NCBI RefSeq assembly: GCF_900107135.1
Contig: NZ_FNOV01000006.1
Span: 62,001 to 126,000 of the forward strand
Reading direction: 5' to 3'
DNA: 64,000 bases
From: Hymenobacter psychrophilus
GTDB lineage: Bacteria; Bacteroidota; Bacteroidia; Cytophagales; Hymenobacteraceae
This document shows, piece by piece, positions 17,065 through 25,916 of the stretch (within the stretch, counting starts at the first letter, position 1; each line of letters starts with the position of its first letter). Below the pieces are notes generated by a model. That model ran no database searches and was not told the origin of the DNA. It saw only the letters and a list, made by a program, of their open reading frames with translations. The translations under genes and the position numbers were made by a program.

Positions 17065-17646
17065 CTACTCGTCTGCTACTGCGTAGGCGGCCAACTCGCG
17101 TAGTTCCTGCTGAATCTGCTGTTCCCAGGCGGCCTGCTTTTCGGGTACGGAGCCGTAAGCCGTTTCTTCGATGTAGGCAACCTGGCGCTGCTGCGAAGCT
17201 TGAAGATGTTCATTGATTACATCTTCGAGGCTAGGTTTCCCCCATAACAGCACATTTTTAGCCACCGACCGCAGCTTCTGCCGCAAGCGCCGCGCGTAGA
17301 TTTCGCTGATATCAAAGGAAGTCTGATGGTACTGCAACTGCAGCCTAACATCGGCGCGGTCGGTCGTATCGAGCCAGGAACCAGACCGTAGCATGCGATT
17401 CTGCACGGCCTGGTTGGCGCGCTTACCCAGCAAATCATACACGTTGCCTTTGAGCCCAAAACCATAAATGCCGCTACTGCCCTGCACCCGGCCATCCTGT
17501 TTAAGCCGGAGGTGGAAGTCGGCGGGTGTGAGCCGCCGGGTAGCGCTCCAGTACAGGTAGTCGGAGGGCGAATCGGTGGTGCTTTGCGCCGGCGCAACCA
17601 CTGTTGTAAGCAAGAAGAGTAAGAGGCAATAATAAAGGCGCGGCAT
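17065..17646 (-). CDS. Exported DUF922-like protein lacking the zinc motif
   Basis: A 193-residue protein with a signal peptide (MPRLYYCLLLFLLTTVVAPAQ). The remainder resembles the DUF922 family of predicted Zn-proteases: LYWSATRRLTPADF near the start and SFDISEIYARRLRQKL in the helix that in DUF922 carries HExxHFDIxExYARxLR. Here the HExxH positions read YHQTS, so zinc ligands are missing and catalysis is not expected. The relationship is by pattern only. The start ATG at 17646 is chosen for the signal peptide; the frame continues to a GTG at 17679 that abuts the permease stop. Confidence 0.6.
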   Translation of the reverse strand: MPRLYYCLLLFLLTTVVAPAQSTTDSPSDYLYWSATRRLTPADFHLRLKQDGRVQGSSGIYGFGLKGNVYDLLGKRANQAVQNRMLRSGSWLDTTDRADVRLQLQYHQTSFDISEIYARRLRQKLRSVAKNVLLWGKPSLEDVINEHLQASQQRQVAYIEETAYGSVPEKQAAWEQQIQQELRELAAYAVADE

Positions 17647-17679
17647 AGTAGGGAGTAAATAAGCCATTAAAGCTACCAC

Positions 17680-19047
17680 TCAACCACCAAACGGCCAGCG
17701 CCGGAGCTTGCGGCTCCAGAGCAGGAAGGCAACAACACCGGCCGCCGTAACGGCCAGGCCCGACACCACGAAAACCCAGCCCGTACTCACGAGCACCCAC
17801 AGCCACACCACCACGGCCACCACCACGGGCAGCGGGTAGAGCGGCATTTTGAAGGGTAGCTTAGCCGTGCCATTCCGGCGGCGCAGTAGCACCAGCCCTA
17901 CGGCCTGGCCCACGAACTGCACCAGAATCCGCATGGCCAGAATGGCGCTGATGACCTCGCCCAGCCGGAACAGCAGGCTGAACACGAAGCCCACGCCGCC
18001 GAGCAGCAGCAGCGACACGTGGGGGAAGTTTTTGGTGGGGTGCGTTTTGGCGAAAAGGGGCAGAAACTCGCCGTCGGCGGCCGCCGCGTAGGGGATGCGC
18101 GAGTAGCCCAGCAGCACCGCAAACAGCGAGGCAAAGGCTACCCACAGCACCAGCGCCGTGGCAAATTTAGCAGCCGTGGCCCCGTAGAGCTGCTCGATAA
18201 ACAAGCTCACGATAAACTCGGAGTGCCGCGCCTGCTGCCACGGAATAACCGAGGCCACGCTCCAGTTCATGAGCAGGTACAGCGTCATGATGCCGATAAT
18301 GCTCAGGAAGATGCTGCGCGGAATGAGCTTCTGCGGCTTCTTCACCTCGCCGCCCAAATGGCACACGTTGTAGTAGCCCAGGTACGAGTAGATGGTTTTG
18401 ACCGAAGCCTGCCCCATGGCTACCGACAGCAGCACGCCCGGCAGCGCCCCCACGCCGCCCTCGGGCAGCCAATTAACGGGAATGTGCGCGTGGGTGAGGC
18501 CGCCAAAAATAAGCCAGCCCAGCAGCGCCAGTACCCCCAGCCAGAGTGCCACGCCCAGCCGGCCCACGTCGTCGATACGGCGGTAGAGCAGGCCGATGAG
18601 CAGTAGCACCACTGTGCCGGCCACCAGCTTGGGCTGCCACCACGCGGGCAGCGGCACGAGGTAAGCAAAATATTGCGCGAAGCCAATGGCGCCCGAAGCC
18701 ACTACCAGCGGGGCCTGCACCAGCGTCTGCCACACATACAGAAACGACATCAGCCGGCCCCACTTATGCTCGCCGTAGGCCAGCTTGAGGAAGCGGTAGG
18801 AGCCGCCGGCCTCGGGATGGGCGGCCCCCAGCTCGCTCCAGATAAAGCCATCGGCCAGGCTCAAGACCGCGCCCACCATCCAAGCCAGCAGGAAATTGGG
18901 GCCCATGAAGCCCATCACCAGCGGCAGCGTCACGAAGGGCCCGATGCCCACCATGTCAATCATGTTGAGGGCCGTGGCCTGCACCAGCCCGAGGCGGCGG
19001 CTGAGCGGGGCGGAAGGAGTGGTGGCGGGAGCAGCAGGTTCGGGCAT
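17680..19047 (-). CDS. APC-superfamily amino-acid permease
   Basis: A 455-residue transporter with about 12 hydrophobic helices. The N-terminal helix 1 reads ALNMIDMVGIGPFVTLPLVMGFMGP, with the GIGPF break typical of amino-acid/polyamine/organocation permeases, followed by AWMVGAVLSLADGFIWSELGAAHPEAGGSYRFLKLAYG, the classical E-L-x-x-x-x-P-x-x-G-G-x-Y motif. No substrate can be assigned. The downstream DUF922-like gene on the same strand starts 33 bases after the stop, so they may be co-transcribed. Confidence 0.9.
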   Translation of the reverse strand: MPEPAAPATTPSAPLSRRLGLVQATALNMIDMVGIGPFVTLPLVMGFMGPNFLLAWMVGAVLSLADGFIWSELGAAHPEAGGSYRFLKLAYGEHKWGRLMSFLYVWQTLVQAPLVVASGAIGFAQYFAYLVPLPAWWQPKLVAGTVVLLLIGLLYRRIDDVGRLGVALWLGVLALLGWLIFGGLTHAHIPVNWLPEGGVGALPGVLLSVAMGQASVKTIYSYLGYYNVCHLGGEVKKPQKLIPRSIFLSIIGIMTLYLLMNWSVASVIPWQQARHSEFIVSLFIEQLYGATAAKFATALVLWVAFASLFAVLLGYSRIPYAAAADGEFLPLFAKTHPTKNFPHVSLLLLGGVGFVFSLLFRLGEVISAILAMRILVQFVGQAVGLVLLRRRNGTAKLPFKMPLYPLPVVVAVVVWLWVLVSTGWVFVVSGLAVTAAGVVAFLLWSRKLRRWPFGG

Positions 19048-19201
19048 GGGGGCAAGATAGGCGAGGTAAAGCCGGATTCTGACAGATTGTTTACGCGAGC
19101 CGCTAACTTCGCCCCGGCCCGATCCGTACCAGGCGGCGGGCCAGTAGTAGCCCGTTGGCTGTTCATACAGCCCCTTTTATCGTTCCCTTAGCGTATTGCT
19201 C

Positions 19202-20164
19202 ATGGCCGGAGGTTCTTCTAAATCAGCTTTGTATGGCGGCCTGGCGGCCAACATGGGCATTGCCATCAGCAAGTTTGTCGCCGCGTTCTTCACCGGCTCG
19301 TCGGCCATGCTATCCGAGGGCATTCATTCGCTCGTGGACAGCGGCAACTCCATATTACTGCTCTACGGCATAAAGCAAAGCCAGAAGCCAGCCGACGCGC
19401 GCCATCCTTTTGGGCGCTCCAAAGAACTGTATTTCTGGGGGTTGATTGTGGCCGTGCTGATTTTTGCTATCGGCGGAGGCATGTCGTTCTACGAGGGTAT
19501 TAAGCACATCGAGCACCCCGAACCGCTCACCGATCCGCTCTGGAACTACGTGGTGCTGGGCGTGGCCTCGCTGTTCGAAACCTGGGCCAGCTGGCTGGCT
19601 ATTAAGGCACTTTATGCGGGCATAGCCGATAAAAAGGCCAGCTTCTGGAAAATTCTGAGCACCAGCCGCGACCCGGCTATCTACGCCTCGGTGCTCGAAA
19701 ACCTGGCGGCATTGGCGGGTCTGGTGATAGCGCTGACCGGCGTGTACTTCGGCCATATGCTTAACAACCCTTTCCTCGACGGAGCCGCTTCCGTGGCTAT
19801 TGGCTTGCTGCTGATGGTGGTAGCGGTGTTCCTGGTGAGCCGTACCCGGGCCCTGCTGGTGGGCGAAGGCGTGAGCGACGAGGTACTGACCGACCTGCAG
19901 GCCATTGGCCGCCGGCAGGCGGGCGTGCAGAACCTGCGCCCCCCACTCACCATGTACCTGGGCCCCACCGACGTGATGCTGGCCCTCGATGTCGAGTTTG
20001 AAGACCGGCTCTCGGCCCAGGAAGTAGAGGTAGCCATCGACGAGCTACAGGATGCCATTCGGGTGAAATATCCGGAGTTCCAGCGCATTTTTATTGAGGC
20101 CAAATCCATCACCAAAAAGCAGCGCCAGCTGGCCGGTGCGGCCGTGTTCAAGCCCCCGTTCTAA
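19202..20164 (+). CDS. Cation diffusion facilitator (CDF) transporter
   Basis: A 320-residue inner-membrane metal/proton antiporter. Helix 2 carries SEGIHSLVDSGN with the metal-site H42 and D46; the TM2-3 loop has RHPFGRSKELYFWGL; helix 5 has FLDGAASVAIG with the site Asp. The C-terminal cytoplasmic domain (about 210-300, LALDVEFEDRLSAQEVEVAIDELQDAI) is the expected ferredoxin-like domain. Zn, Fe or Mn specificity cannot be decided. The ATG at 19202 is preferred to a TTG two codons earlier. A double hairpin follows. Confidence 0.9.
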   Translation: MAGGSSKSALYGGLAANMGIAISKFVAAFFTGSSAMLSEGIHSLVDSGNSILLLYGIKQSQKPADARHPFGRSKELYFWGLIVAVLIFAIGGGMSFYEGIKHIEHPEPLTDPLWNYVVLGVASLFETWASWLAIKALYAGIADKKASFWKILSTSRDPAIYASVLENLAALAGLVIALTGVYFGHMLNNPFLDGAASVAIGLLLMVVAVFLVSRTRALLVGEGVSDEVLTDLQAIGRRQAGVQNLRPPLTMYLGPTDVMLALDVEFEDRLSAQEVEVAIDELQDAIRVKYPEFQRIFIEAKSITKKQRQLAGAAVFKPPF

Positions 20165-20190
20165 GCCCGACCGTAGTAGGCACGGCCTTA

Positions 20191-20260
20191 ACCCCCGACG
20201 GCTGTTGGGGGTATAGAGGACGATGAATCCCCGGCAACGGGCGTTTCATCGTCCTTTTTT
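20191..20260 (+). terminator. Two hairpins after the CDF gene
   Basis: First ACCCCC..GGGGGT (20191-20212), then AGGACGATGAA (20217-20227) with TTCATCGTCCT (20245-20255) and a run of T. The second is a classic terminator. The GH1-like gene begins 20 bases later. Confidence 0.75.
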
Positions 20261-20280
20261 CTTGTACCAACCCATTCTTA

Positions 20281-21477
20281 ATGCCCTTTCCCGCTACCAC
20301 CGATTCGCCCTTTGCCTCGTTCTGGATGGCTGGTTTCGAGTGTACCGATCAGCTCAACGCCTTTGGCAACCGGGTCGATTTCCTGAACCTGACCGGCCAT
20401 TTGCCGCTGCTCGATGCCGATTACGAGCTTATCCGGCAGCACCAACTGGGCACCGTGCGCGAGGGCATCCGCTGGAGCCAGGTGGAGCGCCGCCCCTACG
20501 AGTACGACTGGACCACCGTGCAGGTGCTGCTCGACGCGGGCCGCCGCCACGGCATCCAGCAAGTCTGGGACCTGTGCCACTTCGGCTACCCCGACGACCT
20601 GACGCCGCTGCACCCGCTGTTTGCCCGCCGCTTCGCCGCCCTGTGCCGGGCCTTCGTGGCGTTCTACCGCCAGCAACGGCCCGACGAGGTGCTCATCATC
20701 ACGCCCATCAACGAGGTAAGCTTTATGAGCTGGCTGGGCGGCGACGTGCGCGGCACCGCCCCCTACTGCGTGGGGCAGGGCTGGGAAGTGAAGCGCGGCC
20801 TGATGCGGGCTTACATTGAAGGCGTAGCAGCCCTGCGCGAAGCCGACCCAAGGGTGCGCATCCTCACCACCGAACCGTTGCTCAATATTGTGGCCCAGCC
20901 AGGCGCCGGGCCCGCCGAAGTGCGCCGGGCCCGCGAGGCCCACCGCAACCAGTTCCAGAGCGTGGATATGCTGGCCGGCCGGCTCTGCCCCGAGTTGGGC
21001 GGCCGGCCCGAATACCTCGACCTGCTGGGCTTCAACTTTTACTACGACAACCAGTGGCAGCTGGAACCCTACCACACCCTGCCCTGGGCCAACGAGCACC
21101 ACGACCCGCGCTTTCGCCCGTTGAGTTCGTTGCTGGCCGAAGCCTACCACCGCTACAACTGCCCGGTGGTGCTCACCGAAACCAGCCACCCCGGCCACGA
21201 CCGCGCCCCCTGGCTGCGGATGGTGGCCGACGAAGCCGTGAAAACCCTGCGTGCCGGGGTGCCGCTGCTGGGCGTCTGCCTCTACCCCATCATCGACCGG
21301 CCCGACTGGGACCACCTCACGCCCTGGCACCACGCGGGCCTCTGGGACGCCGACCCCACCGCCGCCACGCCCGGCCTCACCCGCCACCTGCACCAGCCTT
21401 CGGCCGCTGCCCTGGCCGCCGCACAGGCCCGGGTTGCCCGGCAGCTGGCACTACTGGAAAGCTTGGCCATAGGATAG
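20281..21477 (+). CDS. GH1-like (clan GH-A) glycoside hydrolase
   Basis: A 398-residue protein with a TIM-barrel retaining-glycosidase layout. Early motifs FWMAGFECTDQ and GTVREGIRWSQVE match barrel strands 1-2 of family 1 enzymes. The acid/base glutamate is predicted as E145 in ITPINEVSF and the nucleophile as E300 in VLTETSHPG, about 155 residues apart. CLYPIIDRPDW lies on strand 8. There is no signal peptide, so it is cytoplasmic. Substrate unknown; assignment to GH1 rather than another GH-A family is tentative. Confidence 0.7.
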   Translation: MPFPATTDSPFASFWMAGFECTDQLNAFGNRVDFLNLTGHLPLLDADYELIRQHQLGTVREGIRWSQVERRPYEYDWTTVQVLLDAGRRHGIQQVWDLCHFGYPDDLTPLHPLFARRFAALCRAFVAFYRQQRPDEVLIITPINEVSFMSWLGGDVRGTAPYCVGQGWEVKRGLMRAYIEGVAALREADPRVRILTTEPLLNIVAQPGAGPAEVRRAREAHRNQFQSVDMLAGRLCPELGGRPEYLDLLGFNFYYDNQWQLEPYHTLPWANEHHDPRFRPLSSLLAEAYHRYNCPVVLTETSHPGHDRAPWLRMVADEAVKTLRAGVPLLGVCLYPIIDRPDWDHLTPWHHAGLWDADPTAATPGLTRHLHQPSAAALAAAQARVARQLALLESLAIG

Positions 21478-21591
21478 ACAGTGCGTTGGCTGTGGCCCGG
21501 GCTTCAGGCTGTAGTCCGCCCTTTAAAAGGGGCGATGGGTTGACATCCGGGCAGTAGCCAACGGCGCCGGCAGTTTGCCGTACCTTCCGGT

Positions 21592-22350
21592 ATGGCCCAT
21601 TCCACTACCCCGCCCGTTTCCGAACTGCTGAGCCAGTTCCGTCAGGCTTTTGATGACGTGAACCTTTCGGCTGCCGAAGCCACCGAGCTGCGCGACCGGC
21701 TAGCCGATTTCCAGCGCCGCCATGGCAACCTGGAATCCCTGCGCCGCCAGCTGTTCGGGCTGGCCAAAAGCCATTTCAACACCTTTAAAGACAAAGCAGT
21801 GGTGGAGTGGCTGGAGGCCGCCAGCGCCCTGCTGCCAGTTTCAGAAAATTCGGTGGCCGCCCCAGACCCGAAGCGTGAGCCCGCCGTTACTACTGCTGCT
21901 GCTGGTCAGGCGCGGGTGTATTTCAGCCCCCACGACGACTGCGTGGGCGCCATTCAGACCTTTATCCGGCAGGCGCGCCGCACGCTGGACGTGTGCGTGT
22001 TTACCGTGGCCGATAACCGCCTGAGCGACGAGCTGCTGGCCGCCCACCGCCGCGGAGTACGCGTACGCGTGCTCACCGACAACGACAAGCTTTCCGACCG
22101 GGGCTCCGATATCCGGGCTATTGAGGCCGCCGGCATTCCGGTGCGCATCGACCGCACCGACAACCACATGCACCACAAGTTTGCCCTGGCCGATGACTCC
22201 CTGGTGCTTACCGGCAGCTATAACTGGACCCGCTCGGCGGCCGAGTTCAACCAGGAAAATCTGCTTATCAGCCCCGACCCGACCTTGATAGCGCCCTATG
22301 CCGCCGAGTTTACGCGCTTGTGGGCGGCCTTACCAGCTTTTAACGGGTAA
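21592..22350 (+). CDS. Phospholipase-D-like domain protein
   Basis: A 252-residue protein with one PLD-type catalytic half (residues about 105-245). The HKD motif is present as HHKFALADDSLVLTGSYNWT, with NxxN continuation SAAEFNQENLLI. A single HKD motif means it would act as a dimer, as Nuc-type nucleases and the mitochondrial MitoPLD group do. The N-terminal 90 residues are a charged helical region with no known match. No signal peptide. Nuclease or phospholipase activity cannot be separated by sequence alone. Confidence 0.82.
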   Translation: MAHSTTPPVSELLSQFRQAFDDVNLSAAEATELRDRLADFQRRHGNLESLRRQLFGLAKSHFNTFKDKAVVEWLEAASALLPVSENSVAAPDPKREPAVTTAAAGQARVYFSPHDDCVGAIQTFIRQARRTLDVCVFTVADNRLSDELLAAHRRGVRVRVLTDNDKLSDRGSDIRAIEAAGIPVRIDRTDNHMHHKFALADDSLVLTGSYNWTRSAAEFNQENLLISPDPTLIAPYAAEFTRLWAALPAFNG

Positions 22351-22370
22351 CCCATTTAGCGCACGAAATC

Positions 22371-22425
22371 CTATCAAGCCCAAGGCCCCGTTCCAGCAAC
22401 TGGAACGGGGCCTTGGGCTTGATAG
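22371..22425. terminator. Bidirectional terminator
   Basis: Perfect 26-base arms (22371-22396 and 22400-22425) around a 3-base loop CAA, between the convergent PLD-like and T9SS genes and about 20 bases from each stop. Confidence 0.85.
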
Positions 22426-22442
22426 GCTGGATCCGGAGGAAC

Positions 22443-24101
22443 CTATGGGCGCTCGGCTACATCGTCGCCCACCTCGGGGGTAACGGAGCTGGGACGGCGA
22501 ATGGACACCACCTGACGGGTATTGCTGGCCCCTACGGTTAGGCTGAGGTAGTAGTCGCCGGAGGGGAGGCCGGTAAAGTTGAGGGTCTGGTGGTGCGCAC
22601 CGGCGGGTTGCTTACGATAGTCGGATACGCGCACGGCCACACCGTTCTGGTTGTAGAGCACCCAGCCCAGCGGCTTGGCTTCGCTGAGGCTGTAAGCCAT
22701 CTGCATCACGCCACTGGAAGGGTTGGGGTACACGCTCATGCCGTTGTCGCCGATTTTGCGGGCCGTGGTGGCTCCGGCCAGCACGGGCTCCTCGGCGGCT
22801 TTGGCCGGCGTCAGCTTCCACTGCTGGGTAAGCTTGCCCGAGTAGCGCCACTGCTGAATGCCCCCGTCGGTAGAATCCTTGTCGGTGAGGGCCTTGTTGC
22901 GGCCGTTTTTCGAAATCAGCTTGAAGTAGCCGTCGCCGGTGGGCTCCACCTTCCACTGCTGGTTGTAGCCGCTGTAGTATGTCCAGAGGCTGGCGGGGGC
23001 ACCGTTGGAGGTAGAGCTGCCCAGTACCTCCAGCACCTTGTTGCTGCCGGGCACCATCAGGCGGTACATGCCGCTGCCGGCGGGCTCGAGCCGCCACTGT
23101 GCGTCGGCGGCGGGCGGTGCGCCGGCCATGGCCAGCTGCTCGGAGAGCGTGGCCGGGCGGTCCTGGGTTACCTCCAGCGGCTTGCCCGTCGAGCGAACGG
23201 TAATTACGTAGAGGCCCGACAGGTCACCGACGGGGGCAACATCCTCATCGGCTACCTTTTTGGCCGGCGCTGCTGCCACGACTGGCGCGGGCTTGGCAGG
23301 CTTGGGGGCTGGGGCCGGAGCCGCGGCTTTGGCCACCTTAGGAGCTGGCGCGGGTTTCGGGGTGGCGGCTACCACCGGGGCCGGCGCGGGCTTGGGGGTG
23401 GCGGCAACCGGGGCCGGCCGGGCGGCGGGCGCTACCACAGCCTTAGCTACGGGGGGCGCACCAGCTGGGTCGGGCGTGGTGGGCGAGCCCAGCGGGTAGA
23501 GGTTGCCGGTCGGAATCAGCTGCTGGCTCTGGCCGGGAGCCACCCAATGGAGCTGAATGCCCGCCGTACCGGCCGCATTGTTGTATTCGAGCTTGATGGT
23601 CGCTTTCTCGCCGGCGGCCAGCGAAATACTGTTTTCTTCGTTGTTGTTCGCTTTTTTCCCGTCCCAGGTATCGAGCAACATGCGGCCGTTCACCCACAGG
23701 CGCACCTCGTCGGTAGTTACGGCCACGAAGCGGTAGCGCCCGGTACTCGGCGCGGCTATCAGCCCCTCCCAGCGCACCGAAAAGTTATCGGCGGGCAGGC
23801 CGGGCGCAGGTGCGCCCATACCCCAGCGAAAATCAATTACCGCATCGTCGCGCTTGAGAACGGGTTGGCCCGCCAGCGAGCCGTTGCCGAAGTAAAAGGC
23901 CGTCAGGCCCGTGCCCCAACCCTGGGCAGGCAGCATTTCAACGGGTTCCGAGGCCGCAGCCCGCACGGGCATTGCCGCGGCCACCGGCAACTGGCCGAGC
24001 AGGCCCAAACCGAGCGCAGAGCAGAGAATTAAACGTTGCACGATATTGGTGGCTTTGGAAGATGGAACGGTAGGGAAGGCGCGCAAATAAGCAACAGTCA
24101 A
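22443..24101 (-). CDS. Secreted PA14/ricin-type lectin protein with T9SS tail
   Basis: A 552-residue protein. A signal segment (IVQRLILCSALGLGLLGQLPVAAA) is followed by a PA14-type domain (about 60-205, GTGLTAFYFGNGSLAG, then WEGLIAAPSTGRYRFVAVTTDEVRLWVNG), a Pro/Ala/Lys linker (215-290), a ricin-like beta-trefoil (295-440, with repeated QWKVEP, QQWRYSG and QQWKLTP), and a C-terminal type A sorting domain (MSVYPNPSSGVMQMAYSL to QVVSIRR). It is probably a surface carbohydrate-binding protein. The ATG at 24101 leaves a long leader; a GTG at 24041 would give a more compact signal peptide. A short tail follows the sorting domain, which is unusual. Confidence 0.85.
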   Translation of the reverse strand: MTVAYLRAFPTVPSSKATNIVQRLILCSALGLGLLGQLPVAAAMPVRAAASEPVEMLPAQGWGTGLTAFYFGNGSLAGQPVLKRDDAVIDFRWGMGAPAPGLPADNFSVRWEGLIAAPSTGRYRFVAVTTDEVRLWVNGRMLLDTWDGKKANNNEENSISLAAGEKATIKLEYNNAAGTAGIQLHWVAPGQSQQLIPTGNLYPLGSPTTPDPAGAPPVAKAVVAPAARPAPVAATPKPAPAPVVAATPKPAPAPKVAKAAAPAPAPKPAKPAPVVAAAPAKKVADEDVAPVGDLSGLYVITVRSTGKPLEVTQDRPATLSEQLAMAGAPPAADAQWRLEPAGSGMYRLMVPGSNKVLEVLGSSTSNGAPASLWTYYSGYNQQWKVEPTGDGYFKLISKNGRNKALTDKDSTDGGIQQWRYSGKLTQQWKLTPAKAAEEPVLAGATTARKIGDNGMSVYPNPSSGVMQMAYSLSEAKPLGWVLYNQNGVAVRVSDYRKQPAGAHHQTLNFTGLPSGDYYLSLTVGASNTRQVVSIRRPSSVTPEVGDDVAERP

Positions 24102-24261
24102 AAATCTACGCGTAGATTTATATTTTCCTGCTTTGCTTAGCCTAATATACAGGTTTTTCTCAGGCAGTTGCCGCCCGACTCACTTTTCCGGCCACGGCAT
24201 ACTACAAGAAACCAGCTGAAAATTGCCCCAAAACCGTGTTTTTATCTAATTCCCCCCCCCC

Positions 24262-24792
24262 ATGAACAAGCTGCCTGCTGCTGCTTTGACTGCGACCCAG
24301 CCGACGGCCTGGGCGCTGCTGGCCACCGTGCTTGGCCCGCTGGAGCTGCGCGGTACCGAGGCAGGCCTGCGAGAGGTGAACTTTCTGGCGGCGGGCAGCC
24401 TGGAAGCGGTTACGCCGGCCAGCGCGGTGCCGGCCTGCCTACGAGCGGCCCACGAGCAGCTACGGGCCTATTTCGGGGGCGAGTTGCGCACGTTTTCGGT
24501 GCTTACGGATGTAGAAACCGGCACCGGGTTTCAGCGGCAGGTGTGGGCGGCACTGCCCGCCGTAACCTACGGCCGCACGGCCTCCTACCTCGACCTGGCC
24601 CGGCAGCTGGGCAACCCCGGGGCCGTACGGGCCGTGGGGTCGGCCAACGGCCAGAATCCGCTGGCCATCATCTGGCCCTGCCACCGCATTATTGGGGCCA
24701 GCGGCCAGCTTACGGGCTATGCCGGGGGCCTGGCCCGTAAAAAGTGGCTGCTGGAGCTGGAAAACCCACCGTCGCAGCTGGGACTGTTTTGA
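24262..24792 (+). CDS. ogt: Methylated-DNA--protein-cysteine methyltransferase
   Basis: Suicide DNA-repair protein that takes the methyl group from O6-methylguanine. The 176 residues end in the standard catalytic domain: TGFQRQVWAALPAVTYGRTASYLDLARQLGNPGAVRAVGSANGQNPLAIIWPCHRII, where C140 in PCHRII is the acceptor and RAVGxANGxNP binds DNA. No Ada regulatory domain is fused, so it is the Ogt/constitutive form. The start at 24262 follows a C-rich stretch; no other start is in frame. Confidence 0.94.
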   Translation: MNKLPAAALTATQPTAWALLATVLGPLELRGTEAGLREVNFLAAGSLEAVTPASAVPACLRAAHEQLRAYFGGELRTFSVLTDVETGTGFQRQVWAALPAVTYGRTASYLDLARQLGNPGAVRAVGSANGQNPLAIIWPCHRIIGASGQLTGYAGGLARKKWLLELENPPSQLGLF

Positions 24793-24822
24793 AGAATTGG
24801 ACGCGCGGAACCGTCTGCCGTT

Positions 24823-25713
24823 CTACTTCACCACCTCTGCCCCCACAAACGGCAGCAGTTTCTGGTAGATGATGTTGTGCTGCCAGTACAGTTGCAACAC
24901 CATGGGAATGTGCTTCTTGCCGGGCAGCACCTGGTAGTAGGGCGCGTGGCCTAAATCTACCAGTGCCTTGCGGAATTCAGCGCTGCTGCTACTGATGGAA
25001 GGGTAGGTTTCGCCGCCCACGAAGAGGAGGAAAGGCGGCGTTTGGGGCGTGAGGTGATAGCGCGCCGACACCTGCCGCCACACGGCCGGATCGGGGCCGA
25101 AGGGCACCAGAAACTCCTCGTCGCCGGGGTAGGCCAGCTTTTTCAGGTAGTCGTACATGTCGAGGCCGGCGGCATCGTCGAGCACGACGCCGCGCACCGG
25201 GTTGGTCGCCTCACCCCAGCGCCGGAAACGGGCGTCGTCGGTGGCCAGCAGGGCCGCCAGGCCGCCCCCGGCCGAGTGGCCCATCAGAAACAGCCGGGCC
25301 GGGTCGCCGCCGTACTCGGCAATGTGGCGGCGGGCCCACACCACTGCCCGGGCGCAGTCGTCGGCCATCTGGGGCACGCGTACGGCCGGGGCCAGCCGGT
25401 AGCTGATGACCACGGCCACCACCCCCTGCTTGGCCAGCCGCCGGCCCACAAACGAGTAAAGCGCTTTACTGCCGCTGTTCCAGTTGCCGCCATGAATAAA
25501 CACCACCACCGGATAGGGCCGGGCGGCGCGGGCTTTGGGCGCGTACACATCGAGCAGCTGCCGGCCGGCGCTGAAGGCCGAGTCGGTGGCCGGTACGTAG
25601 GGCACGTTGGCAGTGCGGCGGCTGGGGCGCGCCACGCTGTACTCGGTAGCGGCCGCCAGCAGCAGTATGGTAGCAAACAGGGCAGGCAACAGGCGAAAAA
25701 CCAGAAAACGCAT
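24823..25713 (-). CDS. Exported alpha/beta hydrolase (esterase-like)
   Basis: A 296-residue hydrolase with an N-terminal signal or anchor (FLVFRLLPALFATILLLAAATEYSVA). It shows the hormone-sensitive-lipase type oxyanion loop VVFIHGGNW, the nucleophile elbow FLMGHSAGGG (Ser of GHSAG), and later FGPDPAVWRQVS and GKKHIPMV, which should provide the catalytic Asp and His. The substrate is unknown. It diverges from the TPR gene across about 200 bases that hold the promoters. Confidence 0.85.
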   Translation of the reverse strand: MRFLVFRLLPALFATILLLAAATEYSVARPSRRTANVPYVPATDSAFSAGRQLLDVYAPKARAARPYPVVVFIHGGNWNSGSKALYSFVGRRLAKQGVVAVVISYRLAPAVRVPQMADDCARAVVWARRHIAEYGGDPARLFLMGHSAGGGLAALLATDDARFRRWGEATNPVRGVVLDDAAGLDMYDYLKKLAYPGDEEFLVPFGPDPAVWRQVSARYHLTPQTPPFLLFVGGETYPSISSSSAEFRKALVDLGHAPYYQVLPGKKHIPMVLQLYWQHNIIYQKLLPFVGAEVVK

Positions 25714-25916
25714 TCGGCAGGGAAGAAACGAGCAGGCGCTACCCGGACGGGCAGCGTAACGGAGCAGGTACGACGGGGCCCTGGCGCTGGATTGCGCCGG
25801 CTTCCGCCCCTACGGCCGGGCGGGCGCACAGGTTGGGGCAGTGGGCGTATCTTTGGCAGGCTGCGGCTCCACAAGTAAACGGACCGCTGGCCTGTCTACC
25901 GCTTATCTTCCCACCG

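Noticed and set aside
22590..24032. A 480-codon open frame antisense to the PA14/ricin T9SS gene
   Set aside because: Gly/Arg-rich shadow of a gene with signal peptide, lectin domains and sorting tail.
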